This document shows positions 1-7,695 of a stretch of DNA of 34,547 nucleotides, in pieces. The DNA lies in NCBI GenBank assembly GCA_905339165.1, contig CAJPFH010000065.1, positions 1 through 34,547 on the forward strand. Reading direction: 5' to 3'. The DNA comes from Flavobacteriales bacterium (GTDB lineage Bacteria > Bacteroidota > Bacteroidia > Flavobacteriales_E > Vicingaceae). Position 1 is the first letter of the stretch, and each line of letters begins with the position of its first letter. Both the position numbers and the translations under genes were made by a program. The notes under the pieces are model-generated. The model was not told where the DNA came from, did not search any database, and saw nothing but the letters and a program-made list of their open reading frames with translations.

Positions 1-13
1 AAAATTAAAAAAG

Positions 14-769
14 ATGAAAGCACATAAACTCCTTTACCTGCTGTTGGTGTTTGTACTGTTTGCCACCTGTAAAAAAGACCGCAACCGCCTGTTTAAAACC
101 AAGGTGCACGGCACGGTACTAGACTACTTCGATTTAAAACCCGTAGAAGGCGTAAAAGTTTCGGTTGTTTATACCTACGATTTTCTGCCATATTCTTGGC
201 CGTATGGTTATCCTCCTCCAAACGGATATCTCCCTCCTTGCAAGGAACCCGATACCTTAGAGCAAACCTACACCAATGCCAACGGAGAATTTGAGTTAAA
301 ATTTCCGGTAAAGAAAAATGTAGATGATTGCGGCTTAAACCGAAATGTAGTACATAGCAATAATGCCAGCGATTACGGCTACCTGCTTATTTTCGAAAAA
401 CCCGGAACCGATTATTTTAAACAGTACTACTCCTTAGGCTTTGCCGATAAAAATAATATTAATGTGCTATACAGGATTAGGTCATTGGTTACATTGGTGT
501 TTAATGTTAGCACTAATGACACAAATAATAGTGTTGGTTATAATATTTCAGCAGGTTCAGATCTCTGTTTATTTGGAGAGTTGAAACAAGCAGGAATAAG
601 TGGAATAAATCTAAATACAAGTATTACATTAAAAGTGCCTTTTTGTGAAAAAATATTAACTAAGATTAGCCACAACATTTGGCAATCTTCTACTTCGACA
701 TATTTCTTCTTTGAATCTAAGAAGATAATTTTTAACAAAAAAAAATATGAATTTTATGCAAGCTATTAA
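14..769 (+). CDS. Putative lipoprotein with carboxypeptidase-regulatory-like fold
   Basis: A 251-residue protein of unknown function. The N-terminus is a lipoprotein signal: a hydrophobic stretch (LLYLLLVFVLFATC) ends in a Cys near residue 19 followed by KKD, a common start of mature Bacteroidota lipoproteins. Residues about 30-110 (VHGTVLDYFDLKPVEGVKV ... TNANGEFELKF) match the pattern of carboxypeptidase-regulatory-like beta-sandwich domains, with a proline-rich insert (PPPNGYLPPC). The rest has no family I recognise. It lies 13 bases from the window edge, so its promoter is probably outside. Its last 23 bases overlap the next gene on the same strand, suggesting co-transcription with the secreted protein that follows. 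Anchoring in a membrane is inferred from the lipobox only. Confidence 0.8.
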   Translation: MKAHKLLYLLLVFVLFATCKKDRNRLFKTKVHGTVLDYFDLKPVEGVKVSVVYTYDFLPYSWPYGYPPPNGYLPPCKEPDTLEQTYTNANGEFELKFPVKKNVDDCGLNRNVVHSNNASDYGYLLIFEKPGTDYFKQYYSLGFADKNNINVLYRIRSLVTLVFNVSTNDTNNSVGYNISAGSDLCLFGELKQAGISGINLNTSITLKVPFCEKILTKISHNIWQSSTSTYFFFESKKIIFNKKKYEFYASY

Positions 770-1883
770 AAAAGTTTTTCTTATTTTCTTGTTTAACAGC
801 ACAGCTATCTTATCATTTTCACAACACCTGATGATAAAAGAGCAATACGATGCACTTGAAGATATTTCACCTAACAATATGGGTATTTATAAATTTATTA
901 ATGCTACGGATATTGAGAATTTTCCAATTTTTGATTACGGAAATAATCAGACCGTAAAAATTTCCAACTACGATGATTTATTAGGCGATCGGTTTGCTTA
1001 TGTGTTTGCCTCTTTTTTAACCATGTACAAAACCACCGGAGATAAAGCCTACTTGCATAAATTTATAAGTCAAACATACTTTGTACAGCAATTCCGAAAC
1101 GATAAACAAATTGGAGGCGTAAACCCAAATAAAGGCTGGTGGCAGTTAACAAAAAATACCGAACAAATCTACTACGATGGAGTAACCATTTGGCCCATGG
1201 CCGAGTATTGCTTTAAAATGAAATACGACCCCGATTTTATGGCTATTGCCAATACGCCTTTACCTAGCTGTACAAGTTTAGATATTAACTGCACTATAAA
1301 GTGGCCTTCAACAAATATTATTACATATGGAGACTATGCCAACTGGCTGGCCGAAAGGGTACACGAAACTCTAAAGTGGTATATAGATAAGGGGTATTAT
1401 AGTTTACAACATGGTTTTAAAAACAATCCTTTTAATTTACCACAATTCAATTATCCCATACAAATAAATCAACAAGCAGGTTTTGCAGCAAGCCTTTTTT
1501 ATATAGGAGCATTTTATAAAAACAGCAATCAAAATATCAGCAATATGTACTTGCAATTTTCTAAAAAACTAGCACAAAAATATAAGGGAATTAAATTGGT
1601 GTACAAAAAGAAAAATAACAATGCTTGTGTGCCTAGCGTGCAACCCGTTTTCCAAGTGTATAGTCAGCAAAGCAATGCCTACACCTGGCATACAAACGGA
1701 TGGGAAAACCATACAGTTCCAAACCCATTAAACGACTGTTACAACGAACAGAATCCGAGAATTGCAACAGGCTATTGGGAAGATATAAGCCATGGAGCTT
1801 TGTCTTTGGTATTCCCTCTTGCCGTATATCCTTATCAACAGCAGTTTTGGAATCAAACTCTTTTTACACAAACCGATATGTAG
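747..1883 (+). CDS. T9SS cargo protein, N-terminal part, interrupted by an in-frame TAG
   Basis: This is the first 378 codons of what reads as one 697-codon gene (747-2840). It has a signal peptide (KKVFLIFLFNSTAILSFSQ). A helical region follows, with motifs such as GDRFAYVFASFLTMYKTTGD, HETLKWYIDKGYY and GYWEDISHGALSLVFPLAVY. The spacing of aromatic helices reminds me of (alpha/alpha)-toroid glycosidase or lyase folds, but I cannot name a family and I see no proven catalytic residues. Translation stops at TAG 1881-1883. The next codons in the same frame continue a plausible protein (RFANTLTQLLYFNNNGQ), so this is probably a nonsense mutation (CAG to TAG would do it) or a sequence error. The start overlaps the upstream lipoprotein gene. 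Confidence 0.75.
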   Translation: MNFMQAIKKVFLIFLFNSTAILSFSQHLMIKEQYDALEDISPNNMGIYKFINATDIENFPIFDYGNNQTVKISNYDDLLGDRFAYVFASFLTMYKTTGDKAYLHKFISQTYFVQQFRNDKQIGGVNPNKGWWQLTKNTEQIYYDGVTIWPMAEYCFKMKYDPDFMAIANTPLPSCTSLDINCTIKWPSTNIITYGDYANWLAERVHETLKWYIDKGYYSLQHGFKNNPFNLPQFNYPIQINQQAGFAASLFYIGAFYKNSNQNISNMYLQFSKKLAQKYKGIKLVYKKKNNNACVPSVQPVFQVYSQQSNAYTWHTNGWENHTVPNPLNDCYNEQNPRIATGYWEDISHGALSLVFPLAVYPYQQQFWNQTLFTQTDM

Positions 1884-1907
1884 CGTTTTGCCAACACCTT
1901 AACCCAG

Positions 1908-2840
1908 TTGTTATATTTTAACAACAACGGACAAACCGATTTTTATTTTTCGGTAAACACCGGTAATAATTTGTGTTATATATGTCCGGATAATCTAGAA
2001 AACGGTCTACCTGTTGCATACAACGAATCAAACCGAAAAGCAGCCCTGATGTGGGGAAATTTAGATGAACATGATTTACAAAACCAACAGGTATATAATC
2101 TTCTATTAAATTACTACGCCATTACACTAGATGGACAAAATGATAATGCAGCCAATAAAATTACAGAGGGTAATCATTATTTGGGTTTATCGTATTTAAT
2201 CCAAAACCAATGGCAAAAAGTATGTGTAAACCTAAGCCTGTACAAACGCAACATGGTGTATAACCAAGATTTTGTGGTAAAAAACAACATAAGCGTAGAG
2301 CCTAATAGCAACAGCATTTACAACAGCCCCGAAAGTTATACTGAGCCAAAAATAAACACAGCCGAATTTACCATAGAGCCGGGCGTAACCGTAAACATGC
2401 TTGCCGGAGAAGAAATTCATTTAGCCGATGGCTTTCATGCCAAAGCAGGAAGCAACTTTCAGGCAAGCATAAACCCCAATATGTGTACCGATGGAGGGCG
2501 GGTAGCAGGCGGAAATACAGGGCACAATATTACATTACACGAGCCACTTAACATAAGCATAAATGAAAATCTTATGGATAACGAGGATGTTTCCATAGAA
2601 GAGCCCGAACAGCAGTGGTTGGTTTTTCCTAATCCTGCACAACAAGAATTAAATGTATTGGGTAGTATCGATGAAAATGTACAGCTTATCTTGCTCGATA
2701 TGAGCGGAAGAACAATATGGCAACACAATTTTGCCGGCACATTTTATACTGCCGATATTTCTGCTTTGGAACAAGGAATATACATTTTACAAATAAATAC
2801 TTCTAAACAAATTCAAACAGAAAAAATATTTGTGAGGTAA
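1908..2840 (+). CDS. T9SS cargo protein, C-terminal part (downstream of in-frame TAG)
   Basis: This is in the same reading frame as 747-1883 and has no stop between codon 380 and its end. The first possible start here is TTG 1908, with no convincing ribosome site, so it is best read as the severed C-terminal half. It contains a short beta domain (EFTIEPGVTVNMLAGEEI, then LADGFHAKAGSNFQASI), a module often seen just before sorting signals in Bacteroidota secreted proteins. It ends with a type A T9SS sorting domain of about 80 residues (FPNPAQQELNV ... LLDMSGRTIW ... GIYILQI ... KIFVR). If the TAG is real and not read through, the N-terminal product would lose its export-to-surface signal and this half would not be made. 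TAG is used as an ordinary stop elsewhere in the window (for example pgk and the regulator ending at 6707). Confidence 0.65.
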   Translation: MLYFNNNGQTDFYFSVNTGNNLCYICPDNLENGLPVAYNESNRKAALMWGNLDEHDLQNQQVYNLLLNYYAITLDGQNDNAANKITEGNHYLGLSYLIQNQWQKVCVNLSLYKRNMVYNQDFVVKNNISVEPNSNSIYNSPESYTEPKINTAEFTIEPGVTVNMLAGEEIHLADGFHAKAGSNFQASINPNMCTDGGRVAGGNTGHNITLHEPLNISINENLMDNEDVSIEEPEQQWLVFPNPAQQELNVLGSIDENVQLILLDMSGRTIWQHNFAGTFYTADISALEQGIYILQINTSKQIQTEKIFVR

Positions 2841-2885
2841 TGAATTTAGATTCAGTTCTATATTTTTTATACAACTTAAATCTCA

Positions 2886-2916
2886 TTTGCATTTTTTCTA
2901 TTTAAGTCTATTTTTG
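2886..2916 (+). promoter_or_regulatory. Promoter of pgk
   Basis: TTTG at 2886-2889, 19 bases, then TATTTTTG at 2909-2916. This matches the Bacteroidota housekeeping promoter form (TTTG-N19-TAnnTTTG) in both boxes. The pgk start codon lies 25 bases downstream of the second box, leaving a short leader. Confidence 0.65.
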
Positions 2917-2941
2917 CTGCAAGAACTAAATTCTGAGCAGT

Positions 2942-4132
2942 ATGAAAAACGTTGACAATTATAATTTTAAAGACAAAAAAGCATTGGTACGCGTAGACTT
3001 CAATGTGCCTTTAGATGCTTCTTTTTCTGTAACAGACGATACCCGTATTCGAGCTGCCGTTCCTACCCTAAAAAAAATTCTGAACGATGGGGGGAGTGTA
3101 ATCATCATGTCGCATTTAGGACGACCCAAAAGTGGATACGAAGAAAAATTCAGTTTAAAACACATTATTCATCGCGTATCGGAACAGTTGGGAACTACCG
3201 TAAAATTTGCCGATAACTGTATTGGTGAAAGTGCAAAAATTATGGCATCCGAACTAAAGCCGGGCGAAGTGCTTTTACTGGAAAATTTACGGTTTTATAA
3301 ACAAGAAACCGAAGGCACCGAATCTTTTGCCCAACTACTAGCAAACCTTGGCGATGTATATGTAAATGATGCTTTTGGTACAGCCCACAGGGTACACGCT
3401 TCTACCACAATTATTGCTAAATTTTTTCCCCACGACAGAATGTTTGGGTACTTAATGGCCAAAGAAATTGCCAATATCGATAGGGTATTGAAAGAAGCAG
3501 AAAAACCTCTTACAGCCATTATGGGCGGAGCAAAAGTATCTTCAAAAATTACCATTATTCACCAACTGCTGCAACGCATCAATAATTTAATTATTGGGGG
3601 CGGTATGACTTATACTTTTATCAAAGCCATGGGAGGAGAAGTGGGTAATTCTTTAGTAGAAACCGAACATTTACAAACAGCTCTCGATATTTTAAAAAAA
3701 GCAAAAGAGTTAAAGGTAAATATTATTCTTCCTACAGATACAGCTATTGCAGAAAATTTTAGTAATGAAAGTAAAAAACTTTTTTGCCCCATCAATCAAA
3801 TTCCGCAAGGATGGATGGGAATGGATATTGGCCCCGATAGCGAAAAACTTTTTGCCGATGTAATTACAAACTCCAAAACCATTTTATGGAACGGCCCGGT
3901 AGGCGTTTTTGAATTCAGTAATTTTGAACAAGGTACTAAAGCCATTGCTGAAGCTATTGTAAAAGCAACGGAAAACGGAGCATATTCACTTATTGGCGGA
4001 GGCGATTCGGTAGCCGCTATTAATAAATTTAACTTAGCAGATAAAGTGAGCTTCGTTTCAACCGGTGGAGGCGCCTTGCTGGAGTATATAGAGGCCGGAG
4101 ATTTGCCCGGTGTAGCGGCAATTAGAGCGTAG
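2942..4132 (+). CDS. pgk: Phosphoglycerate kinase
   Basis: Cytoplasmic glycolytic enzyme that transfers the acyl phosphate of 1,3-bisphosphoglycerate to ADP. At 396 residues it is the usual bacterial length. The family signature is near the start ([12 protein letters not shown], about residues 15-26), followed by the substrate-binding SHLGRPKSG, the hinge-side [10 protein letters not shown] (about 195-204), the nucleotide-side WNGPVGVFE (about 320) and [11 protein letters not shown] near the C-terminus. ATG 2942 fits the family N-terminus and follows a consensus promoter. The gene appears to be transcribed alone. It is convergent with the minus-strand receiver gene that ends 20 bases further on. 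Nothing in it looks damaged. Confidence 0.98.
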   Translation: MKNVDNYNFKDKKALVRVDFNVPLDASFSVTDDTRIRAAVPTLKKILNDGGSVIIMSHLGRPKSGYEEKFSLKHIIHRVSEQLGTTVKFADNCIGESAKIMASELKPGEVLLLENLRFYKQETEGTESFAQLLANLGDVYVNDAFGTAHRVHASTTIIAKFFPHDRMFGYLMAKEIANIDRVLKEAEKPLTAIMGGAKVSSKITIIHQLLQRINNLIIGGGMTYTFIKAMGGEVGNSLVETEHLQTALDILKKAKELKVNIILPTDTAIAENFSNESKKLFCPINQIPQGWMGMDIGPDSEKLFADVITNSKTILWNGPVGVFEFSNFEQGTKAIAEAIVKATENGAYSLIGGGDSVAAINKFNLADKVSFVSTGGGALLEYIEAGDLPGVAAIRA

Positions 4133-4152
4133 ATTATATTCGAATAATAACA

Positions 4153-4599
4153 CTAAACCTGTAAAGGTATTTGTAACAGATTTTCTTTTCGAATATGCTT
4201 AAATTCTATTTGATTGCTGATGATGGTTTTGCCTTTATAAACGGCTTTTATAGCCTCCACTAAAAAGTCGAATGAATCGTCTTTTAACGCATACCCTTTC
4301 ACTCCCAAATTAAACATTTTGGCAACATAGTATTCGCTATTATGTATGGAGTAAACCAATACTTTTTTATCAGGGTTTATTTTTAAAACCTTTTCCGCCA
4401 CTTCAAAACCATTCATAAACGGCAAATTAATATCAAGTAATATTACATCGGCACTTGTTTCTATTGCTCTTTCTAAACCCTCTTCCCCATTATCGGCCTC
4501 CGATACAATTTCTATTTCATTTGTTTTTTTCAGAAGTATTTTTATAGTATCTCGCATTATTTTGCGGTCTTCTATCATTAGTATTTTAATCTTATGCAT
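4153..4599 (-). CDS. Stand-alone response-regulator receiver (NarL-type, no HTH)
   Basis: A 148-residue protein that is almost only a receiver domain. The acidic pair is E10/D11, the likely phospho-acceptor is D56 (DVILLDINLPFMNG), the switch serine is S84 (VYSIHN) and the conserved lysine is K106 (YALKDD). The receiver resembles those of NarL/LuxR-type regulators, but the DNA-binding domain is missing. Only about 25 residues follow the last helix (KHIRKENLLQIPLQV at the end). It is therefore either a natural single-domain receiver acting through protein contact, or a truncated regulator. It is last in a three-gene unit with two secreted proteins (6-base gap to the gene before it). No kinase is adjacent; the five-PAS HisKA_3-type kinase at 7696-10680 is the nearest candidate partner. 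Confidence 0.9.
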   Translation of the reverse strand: MHKIKILMIEDRKIMRDTIKILLKKTNEIEIVSEADNGEEGLERAIETSADVILLDINLPFMNGFEVAEKVLKINPDKKVLVYSIHNSEYYVAKMFNLGVKGYALKDDSFDFLVEAIKAVYKGKTIISNQIEFKHIRKENLLQIPLQV

Positions 4600-4605
4600 A
4601 TCTCG

Positions 4606-5115
4606 TTAGTTTATTTGTCCTTTTCTTTTCATCATTTTTAATTCTTCCAGTTGTATTTGATGGGTATAATAGCGACAATGCTCAAAACCTTTTTTTTCAA
4701 TACTGTAACGTATTATGGCTATAGGAAAATCTAAATCAATATCGTTCATTTGAGCTATTTCGGCCGGTTTAAGCAGTTCTATTTCCATTTCGTATAAATA
4801 CACTTTTTTTGTTTTTACGGGAATTTGTGTATCGAACAAAACGCGTTTTGTAATGAACCCTTCTTTCGAAAATTCTAATACATATTTTTTATCTTTTTCT
4901 AACTCTATGGCGTATGTTTTCGGGTTTATACGAACTTCTTCGCTGAGCATCTTGTTTTCTTCATACACCCTTATTTCAACTGTTTTTAGTTTCTTTTTTT
5001 CCGAAGAACCAATTTTACATTGTACCAATAAAGGGTACTCTTTTTTCAATTCTTTTTGAGCCGATAAAGTAAAACAAATACTGGTAATCAGTAGTAATAA
5101 AACAGATACTTTCAT
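4606..5115 (-). CDS. Small secreted protein with PEGA-like beta domain
   Basis: A 169-residue protein with a clear signal peptide (VSVLLLLITSICFTLSAQ). The middle (VEIRVYEENKMLSEEVRINP ... YVLEFSKEGFITKRVLFDTQ) has the look of PEGA-like or carboxypeptidase-like sandwich domains, which in Bacteroidota often sit in cell-surface or OmpA-associated proteins. The C-terminus is charged and ends KRKGQIN. I recognise no catalytic motif. It is second in the minus-strand unit: 12 bases after the outer-membrane-like gene and 6 bases before the receiver gene. A periplasmic or surface place is inferred from the signal peptide. Confidence 0.8.
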   Translation of the reverse strand: MKVSVLLLLITSICFTLSAQKELKKEYPLLVQCKIGSSEKKKLKTVEIRVYEENKMLSEEVRINPKTYAIELEKDKKYVLEFSKEGFITKRVLFDTQIPVKTKKVYLYEMEIELLKPAEIAQMNDIDLDFPIAIIRYSIEKKGFEHCRYYTHQIQLEELKMMKRKGQIN

Positions 5116-5127
5116 ACATCTTAATTT

Positions 5128-5751
5128 TTAGTGTTGAACATTATTTTTAGGTAATAAACGAAAACCAACCGAAGCTTTAATTTGCAGTCCGATATCGTTT
5201 ATACTAACGGTATAGGGATTTGCTTCGTGGTTGTATTCGGTAAAAGAGCTTGAATGCATTCCTCCCAACCCAATGGATGCACTCCAAAAGAAGAGATGTT
5301 TTAGCGGAGAACGGTAACTAAATCCAAGGTAATATTCTAGTAGAGCATATTTTTTAAGTGGAACAATAACATCGTATTTTTTAATCACGTCTCTATATTC
5401 ATATTCCTGCATAGCATTTCTGTGGGCGGCATTTATTTCTGCAAAGAATTCAGAATAGTTATCGGAAAATGCCAGTCGTCTTTGATACTTTATCATTATA
5501 CCGGTATATATGAGAGAACTGCTTTTTTCAAACCATTTGCCTTGCTGAAAAATACCTCCGGCCGAAAAAGAGTTTTTATTATTTACGTAAACCAAAGAAG
5601 GTATCCAAAGAAAACCTTTGCCACCTGAGGTTGATGCAGAACTTATTTCGGTTAACAAACTTTTGTGCTTTGTTTTTAAAGTTTCTATTGCCTGACTGTA
5701 ACTGCTACAATAAGTGAGAATGCTAATTAAACCGAGAACCATTTTTTTCAT
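5128..5751 (-). CDS. Putative outer-membrane beta-barrel protein
   Basis: A protein of 207 residues from the ATG at 5751. I chose this start because KKMVLGLISILTYCSSYSQ directly after it is a good signal peptide; a longer reading from 5790 adds only an unlikely hydrophilic extension. The mature part alternates polar and hydrophobic residues, with many Tyr/Phe and Gly (SLIYTGIMIKYQRRL, YALLEYYLGFSYRSP, LFFWSASIGLGGMHSSS, GLQIKASVGFRLL). This is typical of small Bacteroidota outer-membrane barrels, and the last strand lies near the C-terminus. The precise function is unknown. It is the first gene of the operon with the small secreted protein and the receiver. Confidence 0.75.
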   Translation of the reverse strand: MKKMVLGLISILTYCSSYSQAIETLKTKHKSLLTEISSASTSGGKGFLWIPSLVYVNNKNSFSAGGIFQQGKWFEKSSSLIYTGIMIKYQRRLAFSDNYSEFFAEINAAHRNAMQEYEYRDVIKKYDVIVPLKKYALLEYYLGFSYRSPLKHLFFWSASIGLGGMHSSSFTEYNHEANPYTVSINDIGLQIKASVGFRLLPKNNVQH

Positions 5752-6062
5752 AATGAGATGTATTTTAAAACGGTTCAAATTTGGCCTCAAAAAAAAGTTT
5801 GTGAAACCGTAGTTAATGGTAATTTAAAAAAAATAAAATGAGTATGTATATCGGCTTTTACGCAATACTGAATCAAAAAAACAGTACCTGTTTTCCTTAA
5901 AAAAGAAGATGCCTTTACCTTTTTGTACCTATTAAAACATTTGGTAGGTAAATACACGTAAAACAGCTTGGGTAAAATTGCTTAAAAGATAATAATATCA
6001 GCAGATTCCGTTGTATAATCAATCTTATTTCATTAGCTTTATACTTAGAAAAATAAAACGGT
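5752..6062. other. Divergent intergenic region with hairpins, no gene
   Basis: This is 311 bases between the minus-strand outer-membrane-like gene and the plus-strand regulator. It is very AT-rich and I see no credible gene. It contains a perfect short hairpin (AAAACAG at 5878-5884, loop TAC, CTGTTTT at 5888-5894) and an inverted repeat with TACCTA at 5926-5931 and TAGGTA at 5945-5950. The latter arm can alternatively pair, as AGGTAAA, with TTTACCT at 5914-5920. A weak promoter for the regulator may be TTG 6011-6013, N20, TAGCTTTA 6034-6041 (one mismatch in the second box). Confidence 0.4.
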
Positions 6063-6707
6063 ATGAAAAAAAGAAACATTTTACTGGTAGACGACCATGT
6101 ATTGGTTCGCAACGGATTAAAGTTGATGTTGCAATCTAACCCGGAAGTTGGGCAAATAACCGAAGCAAGCAACGGGCACGATGCTATTAATTTATGCAGC
6201 GAAAAAGAATTTGATATGGTATTTATGGATATTAATATGCCAGAAATGAATGGTATTGAAACCAGCGAAATTATACTAAAGATGAAACCTCAAACAAAAA
6301 TTGTTTGTCTGAGTATGCACAACGAATTTACCTATATTTCTAAAATGTTAGATATTGGGGCGTACGGCTATTTGCTGAAAGATTGCGAACCAGAAGAATT
6401 TTCCATTGCCATACGCTCTGTTGCAAACAACCAAAAATATTATAGCCGTGGGGTAACCGATGTGCTGATAAAAAAACATTTAACAAAAAATACAGATACC
6501 GGAAAAGAATCTCAGATTGAGATAAGCGGAAGAGAATTAGAAGTATTGAAATTTATTATTGACGGGCTTACCAATGCCGAAATTGCCGGCAAACTGGTAT
6601 TAAGCATACGCACTGTAGACTCGCACCGAAGAAATATTCTTAAAAAAACCAATTGTAAAAATACCGCAGCATTGGTAAAATACGCTATCGAAAATCGTTT
6701 GGTATAG
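6063..6707 (+). CDS. NarL/LuxR-family response regulator
   Basis: A 214-residue two-domain regulator of standard length. The receiver has D10/D11, phospho-acceptor D56 (DMVFMDINMPEMNG), S84 (VCLSMHN) and K106 (YLLKD). The C-terminal LuxR-type helix-turn-helix covers about residues 150-214 (SGRELEVLKFIIDGLTNAEI, then LSIRTVDSHRRNILKKT), so it should bind DNA when phosphorylated. No kinase is in its transcription unit. The HisKA_3 kinase at 7696-10680 is of the class that normally phosphorylates NarL-type receivers, so it is a reasonable candidate. The gene is followed by a terminator at 6774-6802. Targets are not visible from sequence. Confidence 0.95.
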   Translation: MKKRNILLVDDHVLVRNGLKLMLQSNPEVGQITEASNGHDAINLCSEKEFDMVFMDINMPEMNGIETSEIILKMKPQTKIVCLSMHNEFTYISKMLDIGAYGYLLKDCEPEEFSIAIRSVANNQKYYSRGVTDVLIKKHLTKNTDTGKESQIEISGRELEVLKFIIDGLTNAEIAGKLVLSIRTVDSHRRNILKKTNCKNTAALVKYAIENRLV

Positions 6708-6756
6708 AACCCGAGTACAAAACAATAAACAACGCCCTGCGTTTACGCAATGGTAA

Positions 6757-6802
6757 AGTGTTAGGTATAAATGCCTAACACTTGTTAGGTTTTCTTTTTT
6801 TT
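6757..6802 (+). terminator. Terminator with competing upstream hairpin
   Basis: The terminator stem is CCTAAC (6774-6779), loop ACTT, GTTAGG (6784-6789), followed at once by a T-rich run (6790-6802). The left arm of that stem is also the right arm of a second hairpin: AGTGTTAGG (6757-6765), 8-base loop, CCTAACACT (6774-6782). The two stems are mutually exclusive, which is the geometry of an attenuator, although the simplest reading is just the end of the response-regulator transcript. Confidence 0.75.
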
Positions 6803-6844
6803 ATTTTCGGCAATTCTTCTAAAAAACCAATTCCTTTCTACCCT

Positions 6845-6852
6845 TAGCTTTG
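6845..6852 (+). promoter_or_regulatory. Promoter -7 box of small secreted protein
   Basis: TAGCTTTG matches the Bacteroidota TAnnTTTG box exactly and ends 18 bases before the ATG at 6871. No clear TTG/TTTG box lies 19-20 bases upstream. It overlaps the alternative TTG start at 6850, which argues for the ATG as the real start. Confidence 0.45.
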
Positions 6853-6870
6853 GCCTATAAATTTTATGCT

Positions 6871-7269
6871 ATGAATAAGCCCTCTGCCCTTTTGTTTTTT
6901 TTGTTATTTGTATTAAATCTTTCCATTTATTCTCAATCGGAAAATTTAGAAATAAAAGAAGAAATTGTAACACCCGTAAAACATTGGGTAAAACCTGCCG
7001 AAGGAAAAAATTATTTGCTTTGGACTGTTATAGAGAAATATGATAATTGCATTTATTTAATTGAACGCTCAAGCAATAATACCGATTGGGAAATGATTGG
7101 ATATAAAGATGCATACAAATCACCGGGAGATATTCCTTTGGCTTATTATTTTACCGATGAAGAACCCCTTAATGGCAATAATTTTTACCGACTAAAAAGA
7201 GTAATCTTATTAAAATCAGCTTCTGCAGAATCGAATCCCATAGAAATAATTACCGTTAAAACAAACTAG
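6871..7269 (+). CDS. Small secreted protein, lone FnIII-like module
   Basis: A protein of 132 residues from ATG 6871. This start places a signal peptide first (SALLFFLLFVLNLSIYSQ); an upstream TTG at 6850 is unlikely. The mature part contains the pattern YLIERSSNNTDWEMIGYKDA ... YYFTDEEPLNGNNFYRLKRV. This matches the ERS-x-DG-x-F-x-IG ... D-x-P-x-G-x-NYYRLK module that in Bacteroidota usually sits just before a T9SS sorting domain. Here the protein ends about 20 residues after the module with no sorting domain, so it is either exported to the periplasm only or is a leftover of a larger cargo protein. The gene has its own promoter box and is convergent with the next gene. Confidence 0.75.
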   Translation: MNKPSALLFFLLFVLNLSIYSQSENLEIKEEIVTPVKHWVKPAEGKNYLLWTVIEKYDNCIYLIERSSNNTDWEMIGYKDAYKSPGDIPLAYYFTDEEPLNGNNFYRLKRVILLKSASAESNPIEIITVKTN

Positions 7270-7280
7270 CTCTGTATAGT

Positions 7281-7676
7281 TTATTTTACAAATTGCTTAC
7301 ACCACTCAAATGCCTTTTCTTTATCTGTAAACACCTTGTAGGGTTGCTTGGGTTTTTGTACTTTAATATAAAATTCAGCAATAATACGATACGCTAAATT
7401 TTGTACTACCACTGCAGTAGCACAAATGGGCGAAAGAGGCTCTATGACAAGTGCATTATCTCTGGCTTCTTTTGTAATAGTTACTCCTTCTCCGGCTGTA
7501 ACCACAAACGGGGTGGGTTTACCCTCTGTAATTTTTTGCAATACGTTTAAATGTTCCATTTGCTCCTCCACATCAACGGTAATATGATCTTTAAAATGCA
7601 TTTGACCTATGCCGGCTCTATTAATACTGGTAATAAATAAATCGGTTTCTATTTTTTTAATTTCTTCTGTTTGCAT
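7281..7676 (-). CDS. Small STAS-like protein in kinase operon
   Basis: A protein of 131 residues from ATG 7676 (a TTG two codons earlier is less likely). There is no signal peptide. It resembles a small cytoplasmic family common in Bacteroidota, with an N-terminal alpha/beta part (VEEQMEHLNVLQKI ... TPFVVTAGEGVTITKEARDN) and a C-terminal YKVFTDKEKAFEWCKQF. That last motif recalls STAS/SpoIIAA-like proteins, where the segment is the final helix. The family name is from memory and uncertain. It starts 19 bases after the multi-PAS kinase on the same strand, so the two are probably co-transcribed and may work together. The invariant serine of true anti-sigma antagonists is not something I can point to. 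Confidence 0.75.
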   Translation of the reverse strand: MQTEEIKKIETDLFITSINRAGIGQMHFKDHITVDVEEQMEHLNVLQKITEGKPTPFVVTAGEGVTITKEARDNALVIEPLSPICATAVVVQNLAYRIIAEFYIKVQKPKQPYKVFTDKEKAFEWCKQFVK

Positions 7677-7695
7677 TTTCAAATATAGAAAAAGA

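Noticed and set aside
747-2840. Alternative genetic code or programmed read-through at TAG
   Set aside because: TAG ends other intact genes here (pgk, the regulator ending at 6707, the gene ending at 7269), and I see no stop-codon-recoding structure that I could defend. A mutation or error is simpler.
4137-4146. Perfect palindrome TATTCGAATA between pgk and the receiver gene
   Set aside because: Ten bases in AT-rich DNA can arise by chance, and there is no adjacent T-run or strong stem to support a terminator.
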